44,713 nt of DNA from Arthrobacter sp. Leaf141 (GCF_001424565.1 NZ_LMOL01000023.1:148072-192784); one strand, 5' to 3'. Counted from the first letter of the stretch, positions 24,635 through 33,021 are shown. The notes: generated from the sequence alone by a model not told the origin. A program made the numbers and translations.

Positions 24635-24646
24635 CCGTCCATTCTG
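24635..24646 (-). promoter_or_regulatory. leaderless -10 element of hrpB
   Basis: CAGAAT (complement of 24641-24646) is followed by GGACGG and the GTG at 24634. Confidence 0.4.
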
Positions 24647-24750
24647 CCCGGTTTTGTACGGGCACCGGTTCCCGGCCAGGCAAGCCGCGCGTCCGTCAGG
24701 TCAGGCCGGGGGGCAGGCCAGCGCGCCAAGCGGCAGGGTCAGGCCAGCGC

Positions 24751-24786
24751 GGCGGCCCGGCACGTCAGGCGGCGTGCCGGGCCGCC
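24751..24786 (-). terminator. strong hairpin spanning the stop codon of the small membrane protein gene
   Basis: A perfect 14-bp inverted repeat (24751-24764 and 24773-24786) encloses an 8-nt loop that contains the TGA stop codon of the upstream minus-strand gene. There is no T-tract; it may act as a terminator or protect the 3' end. The next 50 bp leftward hold two copies of CAGGCCAGCGCG. Confidence 0.6.
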
Positions 24787-25079
24787 CCCGAAGCGGTGCG
24801 GCGGACCGGCAGGGGCAGGACGCTCGCAAGCCGGACGGGAGCCTGTACGGGTTCCTGGCTGGTGTCCACCCGCGGCGGGGCAGCCTTCCGCACCAGCTGC
24901 AGGGCCAGCGCCTTCAGGCCCAACGTCAGCAACTGCCCGAGTCCGAGGCCCAGGAACACGTGGCCAACCAGCTGTAGGCCATTGAGGCCCTGCGCCCCGT
25001 TACCGCTGGCTGCCAGGCCCACCAGGGTGCCGCTCGCGGCAAGGCCCAGCCAGCAAACGGCGCTGACGATTACGCCCAT
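24765..25079 (-). CDS. small membrane protein divergent from a TetR regulator
   Basis: A 104-residue protein with two hydrophobic segments (about 4-25 and 34-62) and a basic, Pro/Val-rich C-terminus. No family recognised. ATG 25079 is preferred over ATG 25106 because CAGGA lies 4-5 nt upstream and because a promoter (TTGCTG, 17 bp, TACTGA) places transcription start near the earlier ATG. A palindrome over the -10 suggests control by the divergent TetR protein. The stop codon lies in the loop of a long hairpin. Confidence 0.6.
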   Translation of the reverse strand: MGVIVSAVCWLGLAASGTLVGLAASGNGAQGLNGLQLVGHVFLGLGLGQLLTLGLKALALQLVRKAAPPRVDTSQEPVQAPVRLASVLPLPVRRTASGAARHAA

Positions 25080-25104
25080 GGTTCCTGCTCCCGTCCTCCG
25101 GTTC

Positions 25105-25141
25105 ATCAGTACGCTTACTGATATTGTTCAGCAAGCTTACT
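25105..25141. promoter_or_regulatory. operator-like palindrome and repeat in the tetR divergent region
   Basis: ATCAGT-N6-ACTGAT (25105-25122) is a perfect 6-bp inverted repeat that overlaps the -10 of the minus-strand gene. GCTTACT occurs twice in direct orientation (25113-25119 and 25135-25141), 22 bp apart. Confidence 0.45.
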
Positions 25142-25217
25142 ACCGGGCGGATGGTGCTTGCGGCACTGGGCCGGCGACGGCCCGGGATCAACTTGTCCTT
25201 TCCTGGCGGGACACCGT

Positions 25218-25231
25218 ACAGACCGGTCTGT
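25218..25231. promoter_or_regulatory. 14-bp perfect palindrome upstream of tetR
   Basis: ACAGACCGGTCTGT is fully palindromic and of the type bound by TetR proteins. It lies immediately upstream of the -10 candidates TAGTGT (25237-25242) and TAATGT (25242-25247), so binding would block transcription of the regulator itself. Confidence 0.6.
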
Positions 25232-25255
25232 CTGGGTAGTGTAATGTCTGCCCTG

Positions 25256-25927
25256 ATGGAACATTCACGTAGCTCTTCAGCTGGCCCGCTTGCCGCTCCC
25301 GTCCCTTCCGGGAGCTCGCCTTCCGGCGCGCGGGAGCGCATCATGGCGGCCGCTTATGAATTATTTACGCAGCGTGGCATCCGGGATGTCGGCATCGCTG
25401 AACTTATTTCCCGTGCCGGGGTTGCCAAGGCCACGTTCTATGGGCACTTCCCCGCCAAGGATGAGTTGGTCCTCGCGTTCCTGGAACGCTGTCATCAGGA
25501 CCTGACCGTTGAACAGATCATTGCTGAGTGCAGAAAGCGGTCCGAGGACCCGACAGCCCAGTTGCTGACTATTTTCGACGTCCTGGATGGATGGTTCCGC
25601 CGGGACGACTTCCAGGCCTGTGCGCTGATAAGCACCATGCTGGAGATGGGTCCCACCCACCCCCTGGGGGAAGCATCGATGAGCTACCTGGCGCAGGTCA
25701 GAGCCTTTATGCGGAACCTTGCCGAGGAGGCCGGACTGGACCATCCGGATGTTTTCGCGCGGTCATGCCACATCCTCACCAAGGGCTCAATCATCTCGGC
25801 GGTTGAAGGCGACAGGGATGCAGCCGTCCTGGCCAAGAGCATGGCCGTGGCCCTCATCGCCAGCCATGGGGGCACCACCGGCGCCGACCATTGGGCGGTC
25901 CAGGACAACATGGCGGATCTCTCCTGA
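25256..25927 (+). CDS. TetR/AcrR-family transcriptional regulator
   Basis: A 223-residue repressor. After a Ser/Pro-rich N-terminal extension of about 22 residues comes the DNA-binding domain: ARERIMAAAYELFTQRGI, then IAELISRAGVAKATFYGHF (helix-turn-helix) and KDELVLAFLE. The remaining helices form the ligand domain. Start 25256 is chosen since the likely -10 boxes put transcription start at about 25249-25254; ATG 25244 in frame is the alternative. Likely represses itself through the palindrome at 25218-25231 and perhaps the divergent small membrane protein gene. Confidence 0.9.
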   Translation: MEHSRSSSAGPLAAPVPSGSSPSGARERIMAAAYELFTQRGIRDVGIAELISRAGVAKATFYGHFPAKDELVLAFLERCHQDLTVEQIIAECRKRSEDPTAQLLTIFDVLDGWFRRDDFQACALISTMLEMGPTHPLGEASMSYLAQVRAFMRNLAEEAGLDHPDVFARSCHILTKGSIISAVEGDRDAAVLAKSMAVALIASHGGTTGADHWAVQDNMADLS

Positions 25928-26014
25928 GTCTGGACCCGGCTGCTCCACTGCCGGGACGATTCCAGGCAGCCACACCCCAAAGACGGCCCACCGCATCCCC
26001 TCCAAGGACCCACC

Positions 26015-26266
26015 ATGGCGTACTCACAGTTTGACCGGTTCCTTCAGGAAGCCACCCACCGGGACCAGGAGTCAGACTCGACTCTTGCCCCGGACTCCCT
26101 CTACGGCCTGTACACCAGCTGGTGCACCCTATCGCAGCACCCCCAACAGGCCGAGCACATCTTCTGGGCTGCAATGAGGGACCGCATCGACCCTGGACAG
26201 GGCCTGCGCATGAAGGGACCGGCGGGCGCGGACTACATTCTTGCCAGCTATCCGGCATTGGTTTAA
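26015..26266 (+). CDS. small hypothetical protein upstream of the zinc-ribbon/sigma pair
   Basis: An 83-residue soluble protein (MAYSQFDRFLQEATHRDQ...) with no recognised domain; aromatic and acidic residues are spread through it, and it contains LYGLYTSWCTLSQHP. AAGGA lies 7 nt upstream of the ATG. It is followed 7 bp later by the zinc-ribbon gene and then by the ECF sigma factor, so the three are probably one transcript. Confidence 0.65.
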   Translation: MAYSQFDRFLQEATHRDQESDSTLAPDSLYGLYTSWCTLSQHPQQAEHIFWAAMRDRIDPGQGLRMKGPAGADYILASYPALV

Positions 26267-26273
26267 GACGGCC

Positions 26274-26537
26274 ATGACAACATCGTTAAGCAGCTATGTT
26301 CCACGGGACAAGGACCAGCCCCGGGGAAAACGCCCCTGGTGCCCCACGTGTGACACCGACCTGCACCTGGAGATTGCGTCGCCCAGCGTTTCCGGGCGGC
26401 AGGAGGGCACCCTGGCAGTGGCCGTCTGCTGTTCCAAGTGCCACGGGTCCCGCGTGCTGGACACAACGGCAGTCCACTTGGAAACCCTGTCGGGGCAGTT
26501 GATGGGCGCTTGTCCGTTGCCGGTGAAGGCCTCATGA
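26274..26537 (+). CDS. small zinc-ribbon-like protein coupled to an ECF sigma factor
   Basis: An 87-residue protein with two CxxC knuckles, WCPTC (about residue 21) and CCSKC (about 55), separated by 30-odd residues, the layout of a zinc ribbon. The rest is hydrophilic. It does not carry the HxxxCxxC motif of ZAS anti-sigma factors. Its stop overlaps the sigma factor ATG (ATGA), so the two proteins are made together; a regulatory or redox-sensing role toward the sigma factor is possible but is inference. Confidence 0.7.
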   Translation: MTTSLSSYVPRDKDQPRGKRPWCPTCDTDLHLEIASPSVSGRQEGTLAVAVCCSKCHGSRVLDTTAVHLETLSGQLMGACPLPVKAS

Positions 26538-27145
26538 ACGGCCCCGTCGAGCAGGGCGCCTGTTTCGCCACCGACCAGGCCGGTGACAGTCTTGCCGGGT
26601 TGCTGCTGCGTACAGCCGAAGGTGACCACCACGCGTTCAGCGAGTTCTACCGGCAGACATCCACCCGCGTCACCGGGCTGGTCCAGCGCGTTGTTGTTGA
26701 CCGGGCGCTCAGCGAAGAAGTAGTGCAGGAAGTATTCATCACTGCCTGGCAGGACGCCGGGAAATACCGGCCGGCCGTGGGCACTCCGATGGCCTGGCTG
26801 ATGACCATTGCCCACCGAAGGGCTGTGGACAAAGTCAGGTCAACCCAAAGCAGCCGAACCCGCGATCATCGATGGGCCGGGTCCGCGCCGGCAGCCTGCG
26901 ACGGTTTCGTCGACGACCTGGCCGACAAAATGGACGCCCAAATCATCATTGCCTCGTTGGCGTGCCTGTCAGCCCTGCAGCGCGAATCAATTCTCCTTGC
27001 CTACTTCGGCTCGTTGACCTACCAGGACATCGCCGCGAAGCTCTCCGTGCCGCTGCCCACGGTCAAGTCCAGGATCAGGGACGGCCTCCAACGGCTCCGC
27101 TCGCACGTCACCATGGAACATCCGGGCGTTTCGGGGACCGGGTAA
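26534..27145 (+). CDS. ECF-type RNA polymerase sigma factor (SigK-like)
   Basis: A 203-residue group-4 sigma factor. Region 2 runs about 22-95 (FSEFYRQTSTRVTGLVQRVV, then EEVVQEVFITAWQDAGKYRP and WLMTIAHRRAVDKVRS) and region 4 about 140-190 (LQRESILLAYFGSLTYQDIAAKLSVPLPTVKSRIRDGLQRL). The sequence resembles SigK/SigL-type factors, which are normally followed by an RskA-type membrane anti-sigma factor; none is here. The gene downstream is a convergent flavin reductase, so the control partner is either the coupled zinc-ribbon protein or unlinked. Confidence 0.9.
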   Translation: MNGPVEQGACFATDQAGDSLAGLLLRTAEGDHHAFSEFYRQTSTRVTGLVQRVVVDRALSEEVVQEVFITAWQDAGKYRPAVGTPMAWLMTIAHRRAVDKVRSTQSSRTRDHRWAGSAPAACDGFVDDLADKMDAQIIIASLACLSALQRESILLAYFGSLTYQDIAAKLSVPLPTVKSRIRDGLQRLRSHVTMEHPGVSGTG

Positions 27146-27155
27146 CAGCCGCAGA

Positions 27156-27671
27156 TCAGCTGGCAACCTCAAGCAGCCGGTCAGCAGCGGAAATCCCGGC
27201 GTAGCGGCCCTTGAAGAACAGCAGCGGCTCTGCATCCTGGCGTGCGCTCAGGTGCCGGACGGCTGCCACCACGATGGTGTGGTCGCCGCCGTCGTACTCC
27301 GCGTGGAGTTCGCAGTCGATCCAGGCCAGCGCATCATCCAGGACCGGGTTGCCCAGCGGCGAGGCAGCGTGGCTGACGCCGGCGAATTTATCCGCCCCGG
27401 AACGGGCAAACTGGCCTGCCAGGTGCTGGTGTTCCGCCGGCAGGATGTTGACGGTGAACGAGCCTGCCTCGCGGAGCAGCGGCCAGGTGCTGGACGTCCG
27501 GGCCGGGCTGAAGGTGACCAGCGCCGGCTCCAGGGAGAGCGAGGCAAACGACTGGCAGGTGAACCCGGCCGGGCCATTGTCCGTTGCGCTGGTGATGACC
27601 GTCAGGCCGGTGGCGAAGGTTCCAAAGATGTCCCGAAGCCTGCGGGGCGCAAGATCTGATGTAGCTGTCAT
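27156..27671 (-). CDS. flavin reductase family protein (FMN-binding)
   Basis: A 171-residue protein of the HpaC-type flavin reductase family, which supplies reduced FMN or FAD to a partner monooxygenase. RDIFGTFATGLTVIT, PAGFTCQSFASLSLEPALVTF and GSFTVNILPAEHQHLA are the FMN-binding strands, and DHTIVVAAVRHL is the conserved late strand. GAGAGG precedes ATG 27671. It is divergent from the FAD-oxidase operon. A plausible client in the window is the monooxygenase domain of the GTP cyclohydrolase II fusion 10 kb away (inference). Confidence 0.88.
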   Translation of the reverse strand: MTATSDLAPRRLRDIFGTFATGLTVITSATDNGPAGFTCQSFASLSLEPALVTFSPARTSSTWPLLREAGSFTVNILPAEHQHLAGQFARSGADKFAGVSHAASPLGNPVLDDALAWIDCELHAEYDGGDHTIVVAAVRHLSARQDAEPLLFFKGRYAGISAADRLLEVAS

Positions 27672-28017
27672 GTGAAGGGCCTCTCGTTCGGATCGTTACC
27701 TCACCAAACCATCCCCAAATCGTTCAGTTCAAGCGCCGCCGCAATGCCCGGACGCGGGCCGCAACGAAAATTCACAGCACTACTTCTGCCGTCACGGGAC
27801 GGTTCGCTGCGACGTAAAAAGACGCTGTTTGACGTGCCGCGAACCACCGTGAACTGCGGTTGCGAACTGTTGATGCGCGTGTCGGGAGAACTGGCGGCCC
27901 CCGCGGCGCCGGGGCTAACTTCGCAGTGGCTGCCGGGCTGAAACCCCGCCGGCCGGCCCCCGAACCCCCGGCCCGGTCCTCCCCTGCGTTGCACTGGCCC
28001 CGACGAGAGATCCCGGC
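27672..28017. other. intergenic region between flavin reductase and FAD-oxidase operon
   Basis: 346 bp without a convincing gene. A TTGACG (27829-27834) on the plus strand is a -35 candidate without a good -10. The stretch near 27910-27950 can pair GGGG with CCCC around a GC-rich loop, and GC-rich palindromes (GCCGGCCGGC) follow. I compared it by eye with SAM, FMN and cobalamin riboswitch consensus elements and found no match. Short ORFs here lack ribosome-binding sites. Confidence 0.4.
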
Positions 28018-29430
28018 ATGACAACAGTTGAAACCGAAGCGTCCCCCCGCGTCCTCGACGCTTTCGCCAGCGCACTCGGCGAGCGCCACCCCGCCATTGA
28101 GCTCCTGGCACCCGCCGACGGGACGGACCGGTACCGCTACGACGCCGCGACCGCCAGGGCAGGCGCGGCGGGCGCCGGACAGCCAGGGCCCGCCGTGGTT
28201 TTTCCCCGGACGGCAGCCCAGGTGCAGGAAGTGGTGCGACTCGCCGTCGAACTGGGCCTGAGTGTTGTGCCGCGCGGAGCGGGGACCGGCCTGTCCGGCG
28301 GCGCCACCGCGACTGGGGAGCAGGTGGTGGTGTCCACCGAACGGATGGCGGCGATTGTGGAGATTTCGCCGCTGGATGAGGTGGCAGTGGTGGAGCCGGG
28401 GCTCATCAATGCGGACCTGAACGCCGCGCTGGCTCCATACGGGCTGTTCTACGCACCGGACCCTGCCAGCTACGACATCTCCTCGATCGGCGGCAACATC
28501 GCCACCAACGCCGGCGGGCTGCGCTGCGCCAAATACGGGGTGACCCGGGAATCCGTCCTGGCCCTCGACGTCGTCCTGGCTGACGGCAGCCTGGTCACGG
28601 TGGGGCACCGATCCATCAAAGGCGTCACGGGCCTGGATCTGACCTCCCTGTTTGTGGGCTCCGAGGGAATCCTGGGCATCGTGGTCCGGGCCACGGTCCG
28701 CCTGCGGCCCATCCCCGTGGCCCGCAACACCGTCACCGCGTTTTTCGACAGCACGGCCCTGGGCGCCGCAGCGCTCGGCGCCATCACGCTCTCCCCCGTC
28801 CGGCCCGCAGCCATCGAGTTCTTCGACACCCCCACCCTGGACTCCATCGACAGCCACTCCGGCTCGGACCTGCGGGCCCGCGGGGCAGCGCTGATCCTCA
28901 TTGAAATCGATGGTTACGGCATCGCCGGGCAGGCGTCGGACCTGACCGACGCCCTGACCGCCAAGGGCGGCCGGGTCACCGTGGAGCCTGCTGCGGATGC
29001 CGTCCAACTCTGGGAGCTGCGCCGCAGCGGGCGCGGGCTGCCGGCCGGCCACTGGTACATCGGCGAGGACATCGCTGTGCCTAAATCCCGGCTGCCGGAG
29101 GTCTATGCGGCGTTTCCCGCGCTGGAGGCACGCTTCGGCGTGAAGATCTCCGCCGTGTCCCACGCCGGAGACGGGAACCTGCACCCGCTCATCACCCTGC
29201 CGATCGGCCCAGGTGAGGACCAGCCCCCGGCAGCCCTCCAGGATGCTGCCACGGAACTGGTCAGGGTGGCCCTCGCCCTGGGCGGCACCGTCACCGGCGA
29301 ACACGGGATCGGCAGCCTCAAACAGGACTGGGCCGCGCTGGAACTCTCTGAACGCGTCCGGGAATCCCAGCACGCCATCAAGGCCGCCCTGGACCCCTTC
29401 CACCGGCTCAACCCCGGCAAAGCCATCTAG
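28018..29430 (+). CDS. FAD-binding oxidase, GlcD/D-lactate dehydrogenase-like
   Basis: A 470-residue flavoprotein of the FAD_binding_4 plus FAD-oxidase_C type, which oxidises D-2-hydroxyacids such as glycolate or D-lactate. FAD-site motifs are PRGAGTGLSGGA, SSIGGNIATNAGG and GSEGILGIVV; the C-terminal catalytic part has SHAGDGNLHP and GEHGIG. First gene of an operon with an oligopeptide-type ABC transporter and an aminotransferase, so its natural substrate may be the imported compound or its deaminated product. GAGAG lies 9-10 nt before the ATG. Confidence 0.9.
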   Translation: MTTVETEASPRVLDAFASALGERHPAIELLAPADGTDRYRYDAATARAGAAGAGQPGPAVVFPRTAAQVQEVVRLAVELGLSVVPRGAGTGLSGGATATGEQVVVSTERMAAIVEISPLDEVAVVEPGLINADLNAALAPYGLFYAPDPASYDISSIGGNIATNAGGLRCAKYGVTRESVLALDVVLADGSLVTVGHRSIKGVTGLDLTSLFVGSEGILGIVVRATVRLRPIPVARNTVTAFFDSTALGAAALGAITLSPVRPAAIEFFDTPTLDSIDSHSGSDLRARGAALILIEIDGYGIAGQASDLTDALTAKGGRVTVEPAADAVQLWELRRSGRGLPAGHWYIGEDIAVPKSRLPEVYAAFPALEARFGVKISAVSHAGDGNLHPLITLPIGPGEDQPPAALQDAATELVRVALALGGTVTGEHGIGSLKQDWAALELSERVRESQHAIKAALDPFHRLNPGKAI

Positions 29431-29470
29431 CCCACTTCACATCCCCACACTTTTCCAGGAGACCACCCCC

Positions 29471-31117
29471 ATGCATGCAACAGAATTCAAACGCCGCGCG
29501 TTCCTTGCCGGCTTCAGCGCCATCAGCGCCACCGCCCTCCTCACCGCCTGCGGCGGTCCCGCGGCCACCGGCACCCCGGCCGACGGCGGCACTCCCGTGG
29601 ACGGCGGAAACATCACCTTCCTGATCCAGGGCTATGACACCGGCTGGGTGTCCAGCAAAACCTCCATCTCCAGCTACGAGGGAAACCTCTGGGGCCAGCT
29701 CACGGACAAGCTGGTCTACGTTGACGCCAACGGTGCGCTCAGCCCCTGGGTTGCCGAAAGCTGGGAGGAGCTGAACGGGGCGAAGGACTTCGTCATCCAC
29801 CTCAAAGACGGCGTCACCTTCTCCGACGGCACCCCGCTGGACGCGGCCGCCGTGGTGGCAAACCTCCAGGCCTGGGCCAAGGGGGACCCCGAGCGGGGCA
29901 TCAGCAAGGTGGGCCTTTTCCCTGCCAGCAACTACGTGGGCGCCGAAGCTGCGGACGCGAAGACCGTCAAAGTCTCCTTCTCCTCCCCCGCCCTGGGCTT
30001 CATCGCCACCCTGGCCTACCACGGCTGCATCCTGCTCAGCCCGGAAACCCTTGCCCTCCCTGCCGAGGCGCAGGCAGACCTCAGCCAGGAAATCGGCAGC
30101 GGCCCGTTTGTGCTGAAGTCCTGGAAGCAGGGCGACAGCTATGTGCTGGCGAAGCGGCCGGACTACAACTGGGGCCCGGCAGCGCTGGGCCACACCGGCC
30201 CGGCCCGGCTGGACACCATCACCTATAAAGTCATCAAGGACACCTCCGTGCGGACCTCCACGGTGGCCTCCGGCCAGGCGGATGTTGCCTTCAACGTGGA
30301 ACCGCAGGAAATCGAAGCACTCAAGGCCGCCGGTTTCACCGTGGGAACCCCCAAGTACCTGGGCTTTGTGGATGGGTTCCAGGTCAACACGCAGGCCTTC
30401 CCCACCAACGACGTCAGCGTCCGGCAGGCCATCCAGCACGGCATTGACCGCGAGGAAATCCGCAGCACCGTCTACACTCCCGACTGGGACGCGGCCACCA
30501 CCTTCATCCAGGGCAACGTCCCGGAAGCAGGCGACTACAGCAGTTCCTTCGCCTTCGACCCGGACAAGGCCGGCAAGCTGCTGGACGACGCCGGCTGGAA
30601 AACCGGCTCCGACGGTTACCGCACCAAGGACGGAAAGACCCTCGAGTTCCCGCTGACGCCGAACCCCTACGTCCCCTCCACCAAGGCCGAGGACGAACTC
30701 ATCGCCCAGCAGCTCAAGCGGATCGGCATCAAGGTCACCCTCAAGGTGGTGGACGTCGCCGGATACGCCGCGATCCAGGCCAGCCGTCCGCCGCTGTTCC
30801 AGACGTCCCGCAGCTTTGTGGACGTGGGTACCGTGGCAGGCGTCCTGACCAGCCAGAACAAAGGCGAGGACTGGTTCAACGTGGGCACCTCGGACACCCG
30901 GCTCAACGAGTTGTCCGCCGCCGTAGCCAGCGCGTCCGACAGGGCATCCCGTGAAAAGGTCACCGGCGAACTGCAGCAGTACGTCCTGGAACAGGGCTAC
31001 TTCATCCCGTTGAACCAGCTGGTCCAGCGCCTGTACCTGATCTCCCCGAAGGTCCGGGACGTCCAGTACAACGGCCTGGCCTACGCAAACTTCTATACCG
31101 CCTGGATCGCCAAATGA
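29471..31117 (+). CDS. ABC transporter substrate-binding lipoprotein (peptide/nickel, SBP_bac_5)
   Basis: A 548-residue solute-binding protein of the oligopeptide/dipeptide/nickel class. The N-terminus KRRAFLAGFSA...LLTACGG combines a Tat-like twin Arg with a lipobox, so it is a lipoprotein on the outer face of the membrane. Typical segments follow: YDTGWVSS, GQLTDKLVYVDANG, WVAESWEEL, KDGVTFSDGTPLDAAAV and SVRQAIQHGIDREEI. It sits 40 bp after the oxidase gene with AGGAGA about 10 nt before its ATG. Ligand unknown; the class binds peptides, opines, sugar acids and metals. Confidence 0.93.
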   Translation: MHATEFKRRAFLAGFSAISATALLTACGGPAATGTPADGGTPVDGGNITFLIQGYDTGWVSSKTSISSYEGNLWGQLTDKLVYVDANGALSPWVAESWEELNGAKDFVIHLKDGVTFSDGTPLDAAAVVANLQAWAKGDPERGISKVGLFPASNYVGAEAADAKTVKVSFSSPALGFIATLAYHGCILLSPETLALPAEAQADLSQEIGSGPFVLKSWKQGDSYVLAKRPDYNWGPAALGHTGPARLDTITYKVIKDTSVRTSTVASGQADVAFNVEPQEIEALKAAGFTVGTPKYLGFVDGFQVNTQAFPTNDVSVRQAIQHGIDREEIRSTVYTPDWDAATTFIQGNVPEAGDYSSSFAFDPDKAGKLLDDAGWKTGSDGYRTKDGKTLEFPLTPNPYVPSTKAEDELIAQQLKRIGIKVTLKVVDVAGYAAIQASRPPLFQTSRSFVDVGTVAGVLTSQNKGEDWFNVGTSDTRLNELSAAVASASDRASREKVTGELQQYVLEQGYFIPLNQLVQRLYLISPKVRDVQYNGLAYANFYTAWIAK

Positions 31118-31169
31118 CCGGCCCGGCCACCTCGTCCCGGCCCCCGGCAACAGTTGGGTGGTGGCGGAA

Positions 31170-32123
31170 ATGACCAACACCTATGGCCGCTTTGCCCTGG
31201 TCCGGACCGGCCAGGCCGTGGTGGTGGTCCTGCTGGCGTACATCCTCACGTTCCTGGTGATCAGCGTCCTTCCGGGCGATGCCATCACCAACAGCCTCAG
31301 GGACCCGCAGCACGGGCTCAGCGAGGCAGACATCCAGCGGATCGTTGCCTACTACGGACTGGACCAGCCGGTCCTGGTGCAGCTGGTCCTGTCCCTGGGC
31401 CGGTTCCTCACCGGGCAGCTGGGTTTCTCGCTGCAGTCCAACCTGCCGGTGGCCCAGCTGGTTGGCGACGCGCTCCCCTCCACCCTGACCCTGGCGTTCA
31501 CTGCCTTTGTCATCGCCCTGGTCTTCGCCGTGGCCATCGCCTACGGCGCCCACTACGCGCCCGGCCGGTGGGCGGGGGTGCTGCGCTCCATCCCGTCATT
31601 TTTCCTGTCCGTCCCCAACTTCGTGATCGGGCTGGTCCTGATTGAACTGTTCGCGTTCCGCCTGCATTCGTTCACCACCACCGATCCCAACAGTGCCGCG
31701 GCCACACTGTTCGCCGCCATCACCCTGGCGATTCCCGTCTCGGCGCCGCTGGCAGAGGTCCTGCTCGCCAGCCTGGACCACGAAAGCCGCCAGGACTACG
31801 CCCAGGTGGCGCGGTCCCGGGGACTTACCGAGGCCGCGCTGTTCGCCCGGCACCTGGTCAAACCTTCCGCACTGCCCTCGGTTGCCATGATCGCCCTGAT
31901 CGTCGGCGAACTTCTGGGCGGCTCAGTCATCACCGAAACCATCTTCGGCCGCGACGGCATCGGCACCGTGGTGCAGAAAGCCGTCACCGGCGAGGACCAA
32001 CCGGTCCTGCAGGCGGTAGTGGCCATTTCGGCAGTGGTGTTTGTGGCCGTCAACCTCGCCGCCGACCTCCTCACGCCGCTGCTGGATCCGCGGGTCAAGA
32101 TCAACGAAACGGTGGACGCATGA
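31170..32123 (+). CDS. ABC transporter permease (DppB type)
   Basis: A 317-residue inner-membrane permease with an N-terminal helix (LVRTGQAVVVVLLAYILTFLVI), the FITxxLPGD-like VLPGDAIT segment and the later EVLLASLDHESRQDYAQVARSRGLTEAALFARH coupling helix. The ATG at 31170 is chosen; an in-frame GTG at 31158 is possible. The stop overlaps the start of the second permease (ATGA). Confidence 0.92.
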   Translation: MTNTYGRFALVRTGQAVVVVLLAYILTFLVISVLPGDAITNSLRDPQHGLSEADIQRIVAYYGLDQPVLVQLVLSLGRFLTGQLGFSLQSNLPVAQLVGDALPSTLTLAFTAFVIALVFAVAIAYGAHYAPGRWAGVLRSIPSFFLSVPNFVIGLVLIELFAFRLHSFTTTDPNSAAATLFAAITLAIPVSAPLAEVLLASLDHESRQDYAQVARSRGLTEAALFARHLVKPSALPSVAMIALIVGELLGGSVITETIFGRDGIGTVVQKAVTGEDQPVLQAVVAISAVVFVAVNLAADLLTPLLDPRVKINETVDA

Positions 32124-32971
32124 GTGCCGACCTGACCTTCGCCCGGCTCCGCAGCGCCGGCGCCGCGTCCCTCCGCACCAGGACCATCCTGCCGCCCACG
32201 GTGGCGCTGTCCTTCCTGGTCCTCCTCATTGTGGTGCTCTGGTCCCTGGTCCCCGGGGTCTTCACCTCCTTCAGCCCGGTCACCGGCGAAACCGCAGCGA
32301 AGCTCGCTGCCCCCAGCGCCCAGCACTGGTTCGGCACGGACTACCTGGGCCGGGACCAATATGCCCGGGTGGTCCACGGGACCGCTTCCTCGGTGACCAG
32401 CGCCCTGGTGGCAGTGATCATCGGGCTGGTGGTGGGAAGCGCCATCGGACTTGCCAGCGGATTCCGCGGCGGCTGGGTGGACACCACCCTGGGCCGGTTC
32501 GTGGACGTGCTGCTGGCCATCCCCGGCTTCCTTCTGGCCGTGGTGATTGTCAGCTCGCTGGGCTTCCAGACCATCAACGCCGCCATCGCCACCGGCGTTT
32601 CGGCCGTGGCCGTGTTTGCCCGGTTGATGCGGGCGGAAGTGATCCGGGTCCGCCGGGCCGCTTTTGTGGAAGCGTCCTACCTGCAGGGCGGAAACCGGCT
32701 GCAGGCGCTGCTGGGCCATGTGCTGCCCAACGCCTACCGCCCGGTGCTGGTGCTGGCGGTGCTGCAGTTCGGCACGTCCATCCTGGTCATCGCGTCGCTG
32801 GCGTTCCTGGGCTACGGCGATCCGCCCCCGGCGTCCGACTGGGGCCTGCTGGTGGCATCCGGAAAGACCTACCCCACGGCACCGTGGCTGGTCTACGCGC
32901 CCGCCCTGGTGATCGTGGCCACCGTCCTGGCCGTCAACAGGATCAGCCGCTGGCTGCGGAGCACCCGGTGA
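32120..32971 (+). CDS. ABC transporter permease (DppC type)
   Basis: A 283-residue inner-membrane permease, partner of the preceding one. HWFGTDYLGRDQYARVVHGT is the hallmark DppC segment, and EVIRVRRAAFVEASYLQGG is the ATPase-coupling loop; about six membrane helices. It begins in the ATGA overlap with the first permease and ends 50 bp before the ATPase GTG used here. A further GTG overlaps its stop codon. Confidence 0.92.
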   Translation: MSADLTFARLRSAGAASLRTRTILPPTVALSFLVLLIVVLWSLVPGVFTSFSPVTGETAAKLAAPSAQHWFGTDYLGRDQYARVVHGTASSVTSALVAVIIGLVVGSAIGLASGFRGGWVDTTLGRFVDVLLAIPGFLLAVVIVSSLGFQTINAAIATGVSAVAVFARLMRAEVIRVRRAAFVEASYLQGGNRLQALLGHVLPNAYRPVLVLAVLQFGTSILVIASLAFLGYGDPPPASDWGLLVASGKTYPTAPWLVYAPALVIVATVLAVNRISRWLRSTR

Positions 32972-33021
32972 ACGCCGTCCGTCGCCTCGAAACCGTCCAC
33001 CCCGCAGGAAAGGAAAATCCA

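Noticed and set aside
27672..28017. Riboswitch (SAM, FMN or cobalamin) before the FAD-oxidase operon
   Set aside because: Only generic GC-rich pairing was seen; none of the conserved boxes matched by eye.
27772..31180. Long minus-strand frames under the FAD oxidase and binding protein
   Set aside because: Shadows of two strongly supported genes.
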